DNA of 64,000 bases from Streptomyces sp. NBC_01241 (GTDB lineage: Bacteria; Actinomycetota; Actinomycetes; Streptomycetales; Streptomycetaceae), in NCBI RefSeq assembly GCF_041435435.1, contig NZ_CP108494.1, forward strand, positions 6,048,501 to 6,112,500. Direction: 5' to 3'. The position numbers and the translations under genes were made by a program. Shown piece by piece: positions 53,736 to 62,500 of this stretch (within the stretch, counting starts at the first letter, position 1; each line of letters starts with the position of its first letter). The notes under the pieces were generated by a model that saw only the letters and a list, made by a program, of their open reading frames with translations, was not told the origin of the DNA and searched no databases.

Positions 53736-54466
53736 GGGGAATCCGGCTTGAGGACGTAGCCGACGCCGCGCACGGTGTGGATCATCGGGGTGCGTCCGGC
53801 GTCGATCTTCTTGCGCAGGTAGCTGATGTAGAGCTCGACGACGTGGGCGCGGCCGCCGAAGTCGTAGGCCCAGACCCGGTCGAGGATCTGGGCCTTGGAC
53901 AGGACTCTGCGCGGGTTGCGCATGAGGAAGCGCAGAAGCTCGAACTCGGTCGGGGACAGGTCGACGGTGGCCCCGCCGCGTCTGACCTCCCTGGCTTCCT
54001 CGTCCATGGTGAGGTTTCCGACGGTGAGCCGGTGCGCCCCCGGCTCGGCGGTCAGGCCGGCCCGCCGGAGCAGCCCGCGCAGCCGGGCCAGGACTTCTTC
54101 CAGGCTGAACGGCTTGGTGACGTAGTCGTCGCCGCCGGCGGTGATGCCGGCGATGCGGTCCTCGACCGCGTCGCGGGCGGTCAGGAACAGCACGCACACG
54201 CTGGGTGACTCGCGTCTGAGCGCGCGCAGCACCTGCAGGCCGTCGAGGTCGGGCAGCATCCAGTCCAGGACCACCGCGTCGGGCCGGAAATCACGGGCGG
54301 CCGCGAGCGCGGCCGCGCCGTCGGCGGCGGTGCGGACCTGCCAGCCCTCGCCGGTCATGACGCCGGCCAGGACGTCGGTGACGTCGGGTTCGTCGTCGAC
54401 GACGAGGACCCGCACGGATCCTCCGTCGGGGCGGTGCAGAAGCGATGTCGTACGCGGCTCGTCCAT
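53732..54466 (-). CDS. OmpR-family response regulator
   Basis: 244 residues from ATG 54466. Receiver domain with VLVVDDEPDV, phosphorylated Asp in VVLDWMLPDLDG, Thr in LFLTARDAVEDR and Lys in YVTKPFS. Winged-helix domain from about 150 ('VDLSPTEFELLRFLMRNPRR', 'VVELYISYLRKKID', 'TVRGVGYVLKP'). A 17-residue N-terminal extension precedes the receiver. The divergent gap to the ferric-reductase gene is 170 bases, which fits a shared control region. Confidence 0.95.
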   Translation of the reverse strand: MDEPRTTSLLHRPDGGSVRVLVVDDEPDVTDVLAGVMTGEGWQVRTAADGAAALAAARDFRPDAVVLDWMLPDLDGLQVLRALRRESPSVCVLFLTARDAVEDRIAGITAGGDDYVTKPFSLEEVLARLRGLLRRAGLTAEPGAHRLTVGNLTMDEEAREVRRGGATVDLSPTEFELLRFLMRNPRRVLSKAQILDRVWAYDFGGRAHVVELYISYLRKKIDAGRTPMIHTVRGVGYVLKPDSP

Positions 54467-54636
54467 GGTTCCTTCAGCATCCCCCCGGCGAGGGGCGTAG
54501 TGGGGCGGGTGGTGTCTGTGAGATTCCTCTGAATCGGAGCAGAGAGGGGTCGGCGGGGCGGATTCAGAAGGAACGCAGAGGTTGGGCTGTGAGGCTGGCC
54601 GCCCATCGCCGGAGCGAGTCCCATCCGGAGGAGCCC

Positions 54637-56001
54637 ATGACCACCACGTTCACCAGCACCGCCTACGAGAGCCGCGGGATGCGCCACCGGCGCCCGCGCC
54701 GCAGCTTTGTGCCGTTCCTGGCACCGCTGGTGATCGGGGCCGGCGGGGCGGGGGTGCTGGTCCTGTGGTGGAGCGACACGACTGCGGTGGTCGGCCCGGC
54801 GGGCTGGCTGACCGGGGCGGGGCGCATCACGGGGCTGCTGGCCGGGTACGCCTGCGCGGTGCTGCTGGCCCTGATGGCCCGTGTTCCGCTGCTGGACCAC
54901 ACCATCGGAACCGACCGGCTCGCCCGCTGGCACGCCCTGGGCGGCCGCTGCACCATCTCCCTGGCCCTCGCCCACACCCTGCTGATCATCTGGGGCTATT
55001 CACTGACCTCCCACACCAGCGTCGTGGGCCAGACCTCCACGCTCGTCCTGCACTATCCCGACCTCCTCAAAGGCACGGCCGGCTTCCTGCTGTTCCTGGC
55101 CACCGGAGTTCTCTCGGCCCGTGCGGCCCGCCGCAGGCTGAGTTACGAGACCTGGCACTACCTGCACTTTGCCACTTACCTGGCCGTCTTCCTCACCTTC
55201 GGACACCAGCTCTCCAACGGAGCCGACTTCGTCGGCAACCGCGCCGCCCAGATCGCCTGGTACACGCTGTTCCTCGGCGTCGCCGCGCTGGTCGCGTGGT
55301 ACCGGTTCGCCGTACCGCTGCGGCGCGGACTGCGCCACCGCCTGCGTGTGGCGGCGGTCCACCCCGAGGCGCCGGGCGTCGTCTCCGTCCACCTCACCGG
55401 TGAACACCTCGACGAGCTGGGGGGCGAGCCGGGGCAGTTCCTGCGCTGGCGCTTCATGACCCGCGGTCTGTGGTGGACCGCCAATCCGTACTCCCTCTCC
55501 GCCCCCGCCCACCCCAGTCGTCTGCGCATCACGGTGAAGACCGCCGGTGGCCACAGCGCCGCCCTCGCCCGCCTGACGCCCGGCACCCGCGTGTGGGCGG
55601 AGGGACCCTACGGCGGCTTCACCGCGAACCGACGTACCTCTCCCAAGGTCCTGCTCCTGGCCGGCGGCGTCGGCATCACCCCCTTGCGCACGCTCTTCGA
55701 GACGCTGCCGGGACAGGTGACCCTCGTCTACCGGGCCCGCCGTACCGACGACCTCGCCCTGCGTGGCGAAATCGACGCGATAGCCGCCCACCGACGGGCC
55801 ACCGTGCACTACGTCGTCGACGAACCGGCCGGATACTCCTCACCCCTCACCGCCCGGGGCCTGACCGCGCTGGTGCCGGATCTCGCCGCGCACGACGTCT
55901 ACCTCTGCGGTCCGCCCGGCATGACACAGGCCGCGATCCAGGCCCTGCGCGAGGCCGGAGTCCCGGCACGAAGCATCCACCACGAGTCGTTCGCGTTCTG
56001 A
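54637..56001 (+). CDS. Ferric-reductase-like transmembrane flavoprotein
   Basis: 454 residues from ATG 54637 with GGAGGAG upstream. N-terminal ferric-reductase-type haem domain of about six helices (residues 25-220), with paired histidines ('RWHALGGRCTISLALAHTLL', 'ETWHYLHFATYLAVFLTFGH'). The C-terminal part is a ferredoxin-NADP reductase module: FAD motif 'WTANPYSLSAPAHP', 'GPYGGFT', NAD(P) motif 'LLLAGGVGITPLRTLFETL' and VYLCGPPGMTQAAI. It passes electrons from NAD(P)H across the membrane. The next two genes (FMN-binding protein, ApbE) suggest an external FMN-carrying acceptor. Confidence 0.92.
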   Translation: MTTTFTSTAYESRGMRHRRPRRSFVPFLAPLVIGAGGAGVLVLWWSDTTAVVGPAGWLTGAGRITGLLAGYACAVLLALMARVPLLDHTIGTDRLARWHALGGRCTISLALAHTLLIIWGYSLTSHTSVVGQTSTLVLHYPDLLKGTAGFLLFLATGVLSARAARRRLSYETWHYLHFATYLAVFLTFGHQLSNGADFVGNRAAQIAWYTLFLGVAALVAWYRFAVPLRRGLRHRLRVAAVHPEAPGVVSVHLTGEHLDELGGEPGQFLRWRFMTRGLWWTANPYSLSAPAHPSRLRITVKTAGGHSAALARLTPGTRVWAEGPYGGFTANRRTSPKVLLLAGGVGITPLRTLFETLPGQVTLVYRARRTDDLALRGEIDAIAAHRRATVHYVVDEPAGYSSPLTARGLTALVPDLAAHDVYLCGPPGMTQAAIQALREAGVPARSIHHESFAF

Positions 56002-56012
56002 GGAGAACCACC

Positions 56013-56456
56013 ATGCGCCGAGCCGTCCTCGCCACCACCGGGATCAGCGCCCTCGTCGTTGCGCTGCTCGCCCTCAAACCGCACCAGTTCCCGGCCCTCG
56101 CCGGGGTGGCCCCCCGTTCCCCGACGGACTCCTCCGCCCCGCACACCCCCGCGGGCACCACGGCGGGCGCATCCACCGGCACCGGCACATTCACCGGCGA
56201 TCCCATCGACACCCCCTACGGGACCGTGCAGGTCGCCGCCACCCTCTCCCGGGGAAGGATCACTGCCGTCAAGGTTCTCCAGGCCCCGGACCACAACGGC
56301 CGCGACCAGCAGATCGCCTCCTACGCGCTGCCCCGTCTCACCCAGGAGGCGATCGGCGCCCAGAGCGCGCACATCGACGCCGTGACCGGCGCCAGCTACA
56401 CCAGCCAGGGCTACATCCAGTCCCTGCAGAGCGCCCTGGACCGGGCTCATGCCTGA
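56013..56456 (+). CDS. FMN-binding domain protein (covalent flavin acceptor)
   Basis: 147 residues from ATG 56013 (AGGAGAACC upstream). An N-terminal hydrophobic anchor (TTGISALVVALLAL), a Ser/Thr/Pro linker, then an FMN_bind domain (about 65-145) with 'DTPYGTVQVAATLSRGRITA' and DAVTGASYTSQGYIQ. The TGAS motif (Thr125-Ser128) matches the site where ApbE links FMN. It probably receives electrons on the outer face from the reductase encoded 11 bases upstream. The apbE start lies inside its end. Confidence 0.9.
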   Translation: MRRAVLATTGISALVVALLALKPHQFPALAGVAPRSPTDSSAPHTPAGTTAGASTGTGTFTGDPIDTPYGTVQVAATLSRGRITAVKVLQAPDHNGRDQQIASYALPRLTQEAIGAQSAHIDAVTGASYTSQGYIQSLQSALDRAHA

Positions 56457-57216
56457 CACCGCACACGGACTGCGCCACGTCGAACACGTCATGGGCACCG
56501 TCTTCTCCTTCGACATCCGCGACAAGCCCACCCCGGCCATCCACCGCGCCCTCGCCGAGGCCGTGCGTCAGCTTCACCGGGTCGACGCCGTGTTCTCCAC
56601 CTACCGGCCCGACAGCCACATCAGCCGCCTGGACCGCGGCGAGATCCACCTGGACGACTGCCCTCCCGAAGTCCACGAAGTGCTGTCCCTCTGCGCGCAA
56701 GCCACCCACGTCACCAACGGCTGGTTCAGCATCGTCCCGGCCGGTGTCCTGGACCCCTCGGGACTCGTCAAGGGCTGGGCCACCGAAGCCGCGTCCCGGC
56801 TGCTCCACGAAGCGGGGGCGCACCACACCTGCGTCAACGGCGGAGGCGACCTCCAGCTCCGCGGCCGGGCAGCCCCCGGCACCCCCTGGCGCATCGGCAT
56901 CGCCCACCCTTTGCGCCCCGGCGAACTGGCCACCGTCATCACCGCACGCCACGACCTGGCCGTCGCCACCTCGGGCACCGCCGAACGCGGCGCCCACATC
57001 CTCGACCCGCACAGCGGCACACCCGCCACCGCGTTCGCCTCCCTCACCGTCGTCGGGCCCCGGCTGACCACGACCGATGCCTACACCACCGCGGCGTTCG
57101 CCAGAGGCGAGGACGCACGGGACTGGATGGAAGCACTGGACGGCCACGAGGCGCTCGCCGTCCTGCTCGACGGCCGGACGTGGCAGACGTCAGGATTCAG
57201 CCGGTACGGGTCATGA
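56449..57216 (+). CDS. apbE: FAD:protein FMN transferase (ApbE family)
   Basis: 255 residues from ATG 56449, overlapping the FMN-binding gene by 8 bases. Motifs: HVEHVMGTVFSFDI at the start, SGLVKGWATEAASRLL (FAD/Mg site), 'CVNGGGDLQLRGRAAP', 'ATSGTAERGAHILDPHSGTP' and 'VVGPRLTTTDAYTTAAFA' with Mg-binding Asp/Thr. It attaches FMN to the Ser/Thr of the neighbouring substrate. No lipobox or signal peptide is obvious, somewhat unlike many secreted ApbE proteins, so it may act inside before export. Confidence 0.94.
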   Translation: MPDTAHGLRHVEHVMGTVFSFDIRDKPTPAIHRALAEAVRQLHRVDAVFSTYRPDSHISRLDRGEIHLDDCPPEVHEVLSLCAQATHVTNGWFSIVPAGVLDPSGLVKGWATEAASRLLHEAGAHHTCVNGGGDLQLRGRAAPGTPWRIGIAHPLRPGELATVITARHDLAVATSGTAERGAHILDPHSGTPATAFASLTVVGPRLTTTDAYTTAAFARGEDARDWMEALDGHEALAVLLDGRTWQTSGFSRYGS

Positions 57217-57364
57217 GGCAGGACGCGGACTCGTGGCCTCCCGCAGGGAACGGGGCCCGCACCTTTGCCCGGCCCCTCTCACCAGGAATCATCGACCACC
57301 AGGAATCACCGACGCGGGACCGCTGCCGGCAGGACGGCGAACGGTCGCTCTGTCCGCGCCGGTT

Positions 57365-57886
57365 CACAACCTTGGAGTCCTCGACCGGCTGCACGACGCG
57401 CCCGCCCAGGTCTTCAGCGACCGGGGGGAGGTGCTCGCGCAGAACGCCATGGCTGTTGCGCTGGTCGGTGAGGCGGGGCCGGGCCACAACATCGTCCGGG
57501 CCTGGTTCACCGACCCGGCCGGGCGCGCGCTGTTCCCGCCCGAGGACCACGAGACGCACTCCCGCAGCCACGTGGCCCAGCTCCGGGCGGTGTTCGCGGA
57601 GCGCCCCGAGGACGCCCAACTGCGCACCCTGGTCGGGGAACTGCGCGAGCGGAGCGAGGAGTTCGACGCGTTGTGGACCGAGCACCGGGTGGCGCTGCGC
57701 CGCGCGGAGCACAAGAGGTTCCTGCACCCGGTCGTCGGGCTGCTGGACCTGGAGTGCGAGGTGCTGCTCAGCGGGGCCTGCGGGCAGAACCTGGTCATCC
57801 ACACGGCCCGGCCGGGCAGCGAGGCATACGAGCGGCTGCAATTGCTGCGGATGGTGGGGGTGCAGAATTTCGGGCAGCGCGTGTGA
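57365..57886 (+). pseudogene. MmyB-like regulator remnant lacking the HTH domain
   Basis: The frame from 57365 gives the C-terminal ligand-binding domain of MmyB-type XRE regulators: LGVLDRLHDAPAQVFSDRGE, 'VLAQNAMAVALVGEAGPGHN', 'VAQLRAVFAERPEDAQLRTL', and an ending GSEAYERLQLLRMVGVQNFG. The N-terminal helix-turn-helix (about 90 residues in relatives) is absent: upstream sequence in all frames does not supply it, and no start codon with RBS is seen. It is truncated, though a short ligand-domain protein cannot be fully excluded. Confidence 0.75.
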
Positions 57887-58241
57887 CGGCCGGCCGCGCC
57901 GACGGACCCGGCCGGCCCTGTCACCACCTCTGAGCAGGCACGATCGCTCGCCGGCCGGGCTCGGGACCGGGAACCGGGGGCGGGCGGTCGTAAACCTCCG
58001 TCTCAGATAGTAGGAAGTCCGAGTAATTGTGGAGACAGACCGGCCGAGCTGTCCTAACTTTGTAGAAGCCGAACGTCTCGCTAGATCCAGCGACTGGCGG
58101 TCGTGAGTGCGCGCCCCCGTGCAGGCAACCCCTGCGGCGCCCGCTCCCCGCCCCTTCAGGCGCCTCGAAATCCCGATCTCGACATCACTTTCACGGTTTT
58201 TCGATCTCGAAGTCCTCGCGATCTCAAGGAGTCGATCCACC
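57887..58241. other. Intergenic region upstream of small basic protein
   Basis: About 355 bases. AT-richer patches at about 58005-58060 (TAGTAGGAAG, TAATTGTGG, TCCTAACTTTGTAG) make a promoter there likely. The words GATCTCGA and GATCTC recur just before the small ORF (58171-58227). No gene, RNA or strong hairpin recognised. Confidence 0.5.
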
Positions 58242-58370
58242 ATGGCCGAGACGACTGTCCGCCGCGTCCGTCACACCCACCGCCCGACCGAGTCGGAGCG
58301 CCGCAATGCCGCCGCCGCCCTGCAGCGGGCCCTCGACCGCAGGGACAACGGCGGCTCCACGGGCCACTGA
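58242..58370 (+). CDS. Small basic protein, 42 residues
   Basis: From ATG 58242 with AAGGAG 10 bases upstream. Hydrophilic and Arg-rich: MAETTVRRVRHTHRPTESER, then NAAAALQRALDRRDNGG. One amphipathic helix is likely; no signal peptide or membrane segment. A small protein of this kind near leuB is familiar from Streptomyces, but it has no assigned function. Confidence 0.7.
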   Translation: MAETTVRRVRHTHRPTESERRNAAAALQRALDRRDNGGSTGH

Positions 58371-58417
58371 GGCCGGCCGCTGAGACCGGTCACCAAGGCC
58401 GGCTGCCCGGTCGTTGA

Positions 58418-58690
58418 TCAGCCGCGGCTGATCTCGAAGCGGTCGATGCGCTCGCCCGACTCGGCGAGCGCGATGACCTTCATCCGGGCACGCCGTCCGG
58501 GTTCCACCCCCACCGCCAGGAACGAGAAGCCGGCGCAACGGACCCGGGACCACTCCACGGTCCCGGTCGCCCTTCCGCCGCCCTCGACCACGTGGTACGT
58601 GTCCACGCTGTCGTGGTCCCCGACGTGTCCCTCGCATGTGTCCGGCGCCGGGAGCGGCCATGTGTCCGTATCGTGGACGTCACGTGTCAT
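58418..58690 (-). CDS. Hypothetical beta-rich small protein
   Basis: 90 residues from ATG 58690; the frame extends into leuB upstream but the extension is a shadow. No SD is seen, so it may be leaderless. Sequence: a polar N-terminus (DTWPLPAPDTCEGHVGDHDS), then strands ATGTVEWSRVRCAGFSFLAV and ARMKVIALAESGERIDRFEI. No recognised family. Divergent from leuB with 28 bases between starts, so the two promoters must overlap. Confidence 0.6.
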   Translation of the reverse strand: MTRDVHDTDTWPLPAPDTCEGHVGDHDSVDTYHVVEGGGRATGTVEWSRVRCAGFSFLAVGVEPGRRARMKVIALAESGERIDRFEISRG

Positions 58691-58718
58691 GAGGTGGGAC
58701 GCGCAGTAAGGTTCGGGC

Positions 58719-59762
58719 ATGTCTCGCAGCATCAATCTCGCAGTGATCCCCGGTGACGGTATCGGCCAGGAGGTCGTGGCCCAGGGCCTCAAGGTCCTCA
58801 ACGCTGTTCTCCCGCAGGATGTGAAGCTGGAGACCAAGGAGTACGACCTCGGCGCCCGGCGCTGGCACCGTACCGGTGAAACCCTCCCGGACGAGGAGCT
58901 GGCGGCCCTCAAGGGTCACGACGCCATCCTGCTCGGCGCGATCGGCGACCCCTCCGTGCCGTCCGGCGTTCTGGAGCGCGGGCTCCTGCTGAAGCTGCGG
59001 TTCGCCTTCGACCACTTCATCAACCTGCGGCCGTCGAAGCTGTTCCCGAACACCGCGACGCCGCTGGCCGGCCGCCCGGACATCGACTTCGTCGTCGTCC
59101 GCGAGGGCACCGAGGGCCCGTACACCGGCAACGGCGGTTCGCTGCGCACCGGCACGCCGGCCGAGGTCGCCACCGAGGTCAGCGTCAACACCGCCTACGG
59201 TGTCGAGCGCGTCGTCCGTGACGCCTTCGAGCGGGCCAACGCCCGCCCCCGCAAGAAGCTGACGCTCGTTCACAAGAACAACGTCCTCGTGTACGCGGGC
59301 CACCTGTGGAAGAACACCTTCGACAAGGTCGCGACCGAGTACCCCGAGGTCACCACCGACTATCTGCACGTCGACGCCGCGACGATCTTCTTCGTCACCC
59401 AGCCGGAGCGCTTCGACGTCATCGTCACCGACAACCTCTTCGGTGACATCCTCACCGACCTCGCCGCTGCCGTGACCGGCGGCATCGGCCTGGCCGCGTC
59501 CGGCAACATCAACCCGACGGGCAACTTCCCGTCGATGTTCGAGCCGGTCCACGGCTCTGCCCCCGACATCGCGGGACAGGGCAAGGCCGACCCGACCGCC
59601 ACGATCCTCTCCGTCGCCCTCCTGCTGCGCCACCTCGGCTACGAGGCCCAGGCCGCGCGCATCGAGGACGCCGTCTCCGCCGACCTCGCGGAGCGCGACG
59701 GAGTGACGCCCCGTACGACCGACCAGATCGGCGACGCGCTCGCGGTACGCGTAGCGAGCTGA
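58719..59762 (+). CDS. leuB: 3-isopropylmalate dehydrogenase
   Basis: 347 residues from ATG 58719 (AAGGTTCGGGC upstream). NAD-dependent oxidative decarboxylation in leucine synthesis. Motifs: AVIPGDGIGQEVVAQGLKVL at the start, 'REGTEGPYTGNGGSLRTGTP', 'LTLVHKNNVLVYAGHLWKNT' and the Mg/substrate signature 'DVIVTDNLFGDILTDLAAAV' with GGIGLAASGNINP. It is the shorter actinobacterial form. A terminator follows; ilvE is next. Confidence 0.97.
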   Translation: MSRSINLAVIPGDGIGQEVVAQGLKVLNAVLPQDVKLETKEYDLGARRWHRTGETLPDEELAALKGHDAILLGAIGDPSVPSGVLERGLLLKLRFAFDHFINLRPSKLFPNTATPLAGRPDIDFVVVREGTEGPYTGNGGSLRTGTPAEVATEVSVNTAYGVERVVRDAFERANARPRKKLTLVHKNNVLVYAGHLWKNTFDKVATEYPEVTTDYLHVDAATIFFVTQPERFDVIVTDNLFGDILTDLAAAVTGGIGLAASGNINPTGNFPSMFEPVHGSAPDIAGQGKADPTATILSVALLLRHLGYEAQAARIEDAVSADLAERDGVTPRTTDQIGDALAVRVAS

Positions 59763-59782
59763 CCCGACGACTCCAATTTTCG

Positions 59783-59815
59783 AAGCCGCCGGGTCGCAAC
59801 CGCACCCGGCGGCTT
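59783..59815 (+). terminator. Hairpin downstream of leuB
   Basis: AAGCCGCCGGGT (59783-59794) pairs perfectly with ACCCGGCGGCTT (59804-59815) around a 9-base loop, 20 bases after the leuB stop; TCTCCT follows. Confidence 0.88.
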
Positions 59816-59959
59816 CTCCTGTGCGGTCCCGGGTGCGACCATCGACCCCTGGACCGCATTCGCGTCATTTCGTGCACGGCCACCCCGGAGCGATAATCGA
59901 ACGGGGCCGTCGCTCGCGGTGAAGCTCGGACGTCCTAGCACCTGTCTGACAGGAGCGAC

Positions 59960-60007
59960 GTGAGCGCGGTCCAACACACACAACCGGTGAAGGACACGCA
60001 CACATGA
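59960..60007 (+). CDS. Possible 15-residue leader ORF overlapping ilvE start
   Basis: GTG 59960 has a good RBS (AGGAG, 4 bases). The frame gives VSAVQHTQPVKDTHT and ends with a TGA that overlaps the ilvE ATG (ATGA). The AGG of its RBS is in a small stem CCTGT/ACAGG. It has no run of branched-chain codons, so it is not a classical attenuator; translational coupling is the more likely role, if it is translated at all. Confidence 0.35.
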   Translation: MSAVQHTQPVKDTHT

Positions 60008-61092
60008 CGACGCCCACGATCGAGCTCAAGCCCTCCTCGAACCCGCTGTCCGACGCGGAGCGCGAGGCGATCCTGGTCAAGCCCGGGTTCGGCCGCTACT
60101 TCACCGATCACATGGTGACGATCCGGTGGACCGAGGGCCGCGGCTGGCACGACGGCCAGCTCGTCCCCTACGGCCCGCTCTCCCTCGACCCCGCGACCAC
60201 CGTCCTGCACTACGCGCAGGAGATCTTCGAGGGCCTCAAGGCCTACCGCCAGCCCGACGGCAGCGTCGCCACGTTCCGCCCCGAGGCGAACGCCAAGCGC
60301 TTCCAGGCCTCGGCGCACCGGCTGGCCATGCCGGAACTGCCCGTCGAGACGTTCATCGAGGCGTGCGACGCGCTGGTCCAGCAGGACAAGGCATGGGTTC
60401 CGGCGCACGGCGGCGAGGAGTCGCTCTACCTGCGTCCGTTCATGGTCGCCACCGAGGTCGGCCTCGGCGTGAAGCCCGCCAACGAGTACCTCTTCATCGT
60501 CATCGCCTCGCCCGCCGGCGCCTACTTCCCCGGTGGCGTCAAGCCGGTCTCCATCTGGCTCTCCGAGAACCGCGTCCGCGCCGTCCCCGGCGGCATGGGC
60601 GACGCCAAGACCGGCGGCAACTACGCCGCGTCCCTCCTCGCCCAGGCCGAGGCCGCCGAGCAGGGCTGCGACCAGGTCGCCTACCTCGACGCGGTCGAGC
60701 ACAAGTGGGTCGAGGAGCTCGGCGGGATGAACCTGTACTTCGTGTACGGGAACAAGATCATCACCCCGGCCCTGACCGGCTCCCTGCTCGCCGGTGTCAC
60801 CCGTGACTCGCTGCTCAAGGTCGCCCGCGACCTCGGCTACGAGTCCGAGGAGGGCCGCGTCTCCATCGACCAGTGGCGCGCCGACACCGAGAACGGCAGC
60901 CTCACCGAGGTCTTCGCCTGCGGCACGGCCGCCGTCATCACCCCCGTCGGCATCGTGAAGTCCGCGGGCGGCGAGTGGACCCAGAGCGACGGCGCGCCCG
61001 GCGAGGTCACGGGGAAGCTGCGTGAGCGCCTGCTGGACATCCAGCGCGGCGTCGCCGAGGACACCCACGGCTGGATGCACCCGCTGGGCTAG
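60004..61092 (+). CDS. ilvE: Branched-chain amino acid aminotransferase
   Basis: 362 residues from ATG 60004. Fold-type IV PLP enzyme, last step of Val/Leu/Ile synthesis. Motifs: 'VLHYAQEIFEGLKAYRQPDG', 'YLRPFMVATEVGLGVKPANE', the PLP-binding Lys in GDAKTGGNYAASL, and 'VFACGTAAVITPVG'. Length is typical of the long actinobacterial form. A weak GAAGGACA lies 8 bases upstream; an upstream 15-codon ORF may help initiation. Confidence 0.97.
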   Translation: MTTPTIELKPSSNPLSDAEREAILVKPGFGRYFTDHMVTIRWTEGRGWHDGQLVPYGPLSLDPATTVLHYAQEIFEGLKAYRQPDGSVATFRPEANAKRFQASAHRLAMPELPVETFIEACDALVQQDKAWVPAHGGEESLYLRPFMVATEVGLGVKPANEYLFIVIASPAGAYFPGGVKPVSIWLSENRVRAVPGGMGDAKTGGNYAASLLAQAEAAEQGCDQVAYLDAVEHKWVEELGGMNLYFVYGNKIITPALTGSLLAGVTRDSLLKVARDLGYESEEGRVSIDQWRADTENGSLTEVFACGTAAVITPVGIVKSAGGEWTQSDGAPGEVTGKLRERLLDIQRGVAEDTHGWMHPLG

Positions 61093-61164
61093 TCAGCCCC
61101 TGTACGGCCCAGGCCCCCGTCCCGACCGCGCGCAGCGACTGGGGCGGGGGCGCGGTGCGTTCCG

Positions 61165-61661
61165 CTACCGGCTCCGCGTCGGAGCGCCCCGGTTCTTTGC
61201 GCCGGGCGGCGAAGAAACTCGAACGCGAGGGAGCCTGTCCCGGAAGGAGAGGGAATCGAAGAACCGGGGCAAGCAGCGGGTCAGGATTGCGCAGGCTCGT
61301 ACGAGGTGGCGGATGCGCGCTGGGAGGAACCTTTCGTCGCGCCATGTCAGGGCGGTGTACGTCACCCCGCCCACCAGGCCCGAGAGGATGAAGCTGCAGT
61401 CCACCCCGCCCGTGAGGGCGAGCAGCGGTCCTTCGTAGACCGTGGTGGAGACCGCCGCGAGGCCGACCGCTGCGCCCAGGGCTCAGGGCCCAGGACACCG
61501 TGGCGCTGATGTTCCAGCCCGCCCGGCACCAGTAGATGCCGCCCTTGGCGCGTCGGTTGAGAATCCGGGTCGTACTGGCCGCCGCAGCGCACGTACCCGA
61601 TCAGCGAGATCACGGCCCACGGGGTGCCGATGGCCGTCAGCAGCAGCACGAAGGACGTCAT
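61165..61661 (-). pseudogene. Cytosine/NCS1 permease remnant (C-terminal part)
   Basis: From ATG 61661 one frame reads MTSFVLLLTAIGTPWAVISL with IGYVRCGGQYDPD. A second frame continues RRAKGGIYWCRAGWNISATV and then breaks again. A third gives DCSFILSGLVGGVTYTALTW before diverging and stopping at 61165. Together these are the last helices of an NCS1 purine/cytosine permease. The first two thirds of the protein are missing and at least two frameshifts are present. Permeases of this kind often accompany urease or nucleobase catabolism, so it may once have served the urease locus. Confidence 0.72.
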
Positions 61662-61804
61662 GGTTGTTCCATCGGCATGAGGCCGCCCCTGACGCCCGAC
61701 TGTTTGAGCGCCGCTCAATATGACTTAAGGACAGATGGCAGTCAGTACTTTCCAGTCAAGGGGAGCCCGGTTAGAGTGATGTTCTAATCTGGAGGTATGG
61801 TGAC

Positions 61805-62500
61805 GTGCAACTGACCCCGGCCGAGCGTGACCGGCTGCTGCTCTTCGGAGCTGCCGAACTGGCGCGGGCGCGCCGAGCGCGTGGGCTGAAGCTCAATGTG
61901 CCCGAAGCGACCGCGCTGATCGCGGACACCGTGTGCGAAGCGGCGCGCGACGGACGGCGTCTCGCGGAGGCCATCGAGGCCGCGCGCAGTGTGCTGGGAC
62001 CCGGCGACGTCCTGCCCGGTGTGGCGGATGTGGTCACCGAGGTCCATGTGGAGGCCGTCTTCGACGATGGGTCCCGGCTGGCGGTCGTGTCCGAGCCCAT
62101 CGGCCACGGTGCCGGAGTCCGGCTGGGGGACAGCGCGCCCGGCGCCGTACTGCCCGCACCGGCGCACGCCGAGCCCGAACCCGCTCTGCGGCTGGCCGTG
62201 CGCAACACCGCGACCGTCCCGGTCAGCGTCACCTCGCATTTCCACTTCTTCGAGGCCAACCCGCGACTCGACTTCGACCGGGCCGCGGCATACGGCATGC
62301 GGCTGTGTGTTCCCGCCGGGTCGTCGGTCCGTTTCGACCCGGGCGGTGAGGCCGAGGTCGGTCTGTTGCCGATCGGCGGTGCTCGCATCGCGATCGGTTT
62401 CGCGGGCCTGGTCGACGGCCCGCTGGACGCGCCCGGCGCGAAGGACGAGGCCCTGCGACGTGCGGCGGCCTGTGGCTATCTGGGAGCGGAGGACGCCTGA
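61805..62500 (+). CDS. ureAB: Urease gamma-beta fusion subunit
   Basis: 231 residues from GTG 61805 with GGAGG about 8 bases upstream. Residues 1-100 are the gamma subunit (MQLTPAERDRLLLFGAAELA, 'LKLNVPEATALIADTVCEAA', 'VLPGVADVVTEVHVEAVFDD'). Residues about 128-215 are the beta subunit ('LRLAVRNTATVPVSVTSHFH', 'FFEANPRLDFDRAAAYGMRL'). Fused gamma/beta occurs in several ureases. The alpha gene begins inside its stop codon. No accessory gene is within the window. Confidence 0.92.
   Translation: MQLTPAERDRLLLFGAAELARARRARGLKLNVPEATALIADTVCEAARDGRRLAEAIEAARSVLGPGDVLPGVADVVTEVHVEAVFDDGSRLAVVSEPIGHGAGVRLGDSAPGAVLPAPAHAEPEPALRLAVRNTATVPVSVTSHFHFFEANPRLDFDRAAAYGMRLCVPAGSSVRFDPGGEAEVGLLPIGGARIAIGFAGLVDGPLDAPGAKDEALRRAAACGYLGAEDA

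Noticed and set aside
52311..54197. Longer kinase reading of 628 residues
   Set aside because: The first 150 residues overlap the response regulator in another frame; the GTG at 53735 with GTGA overlap and the membrane helix after it mark the real start.
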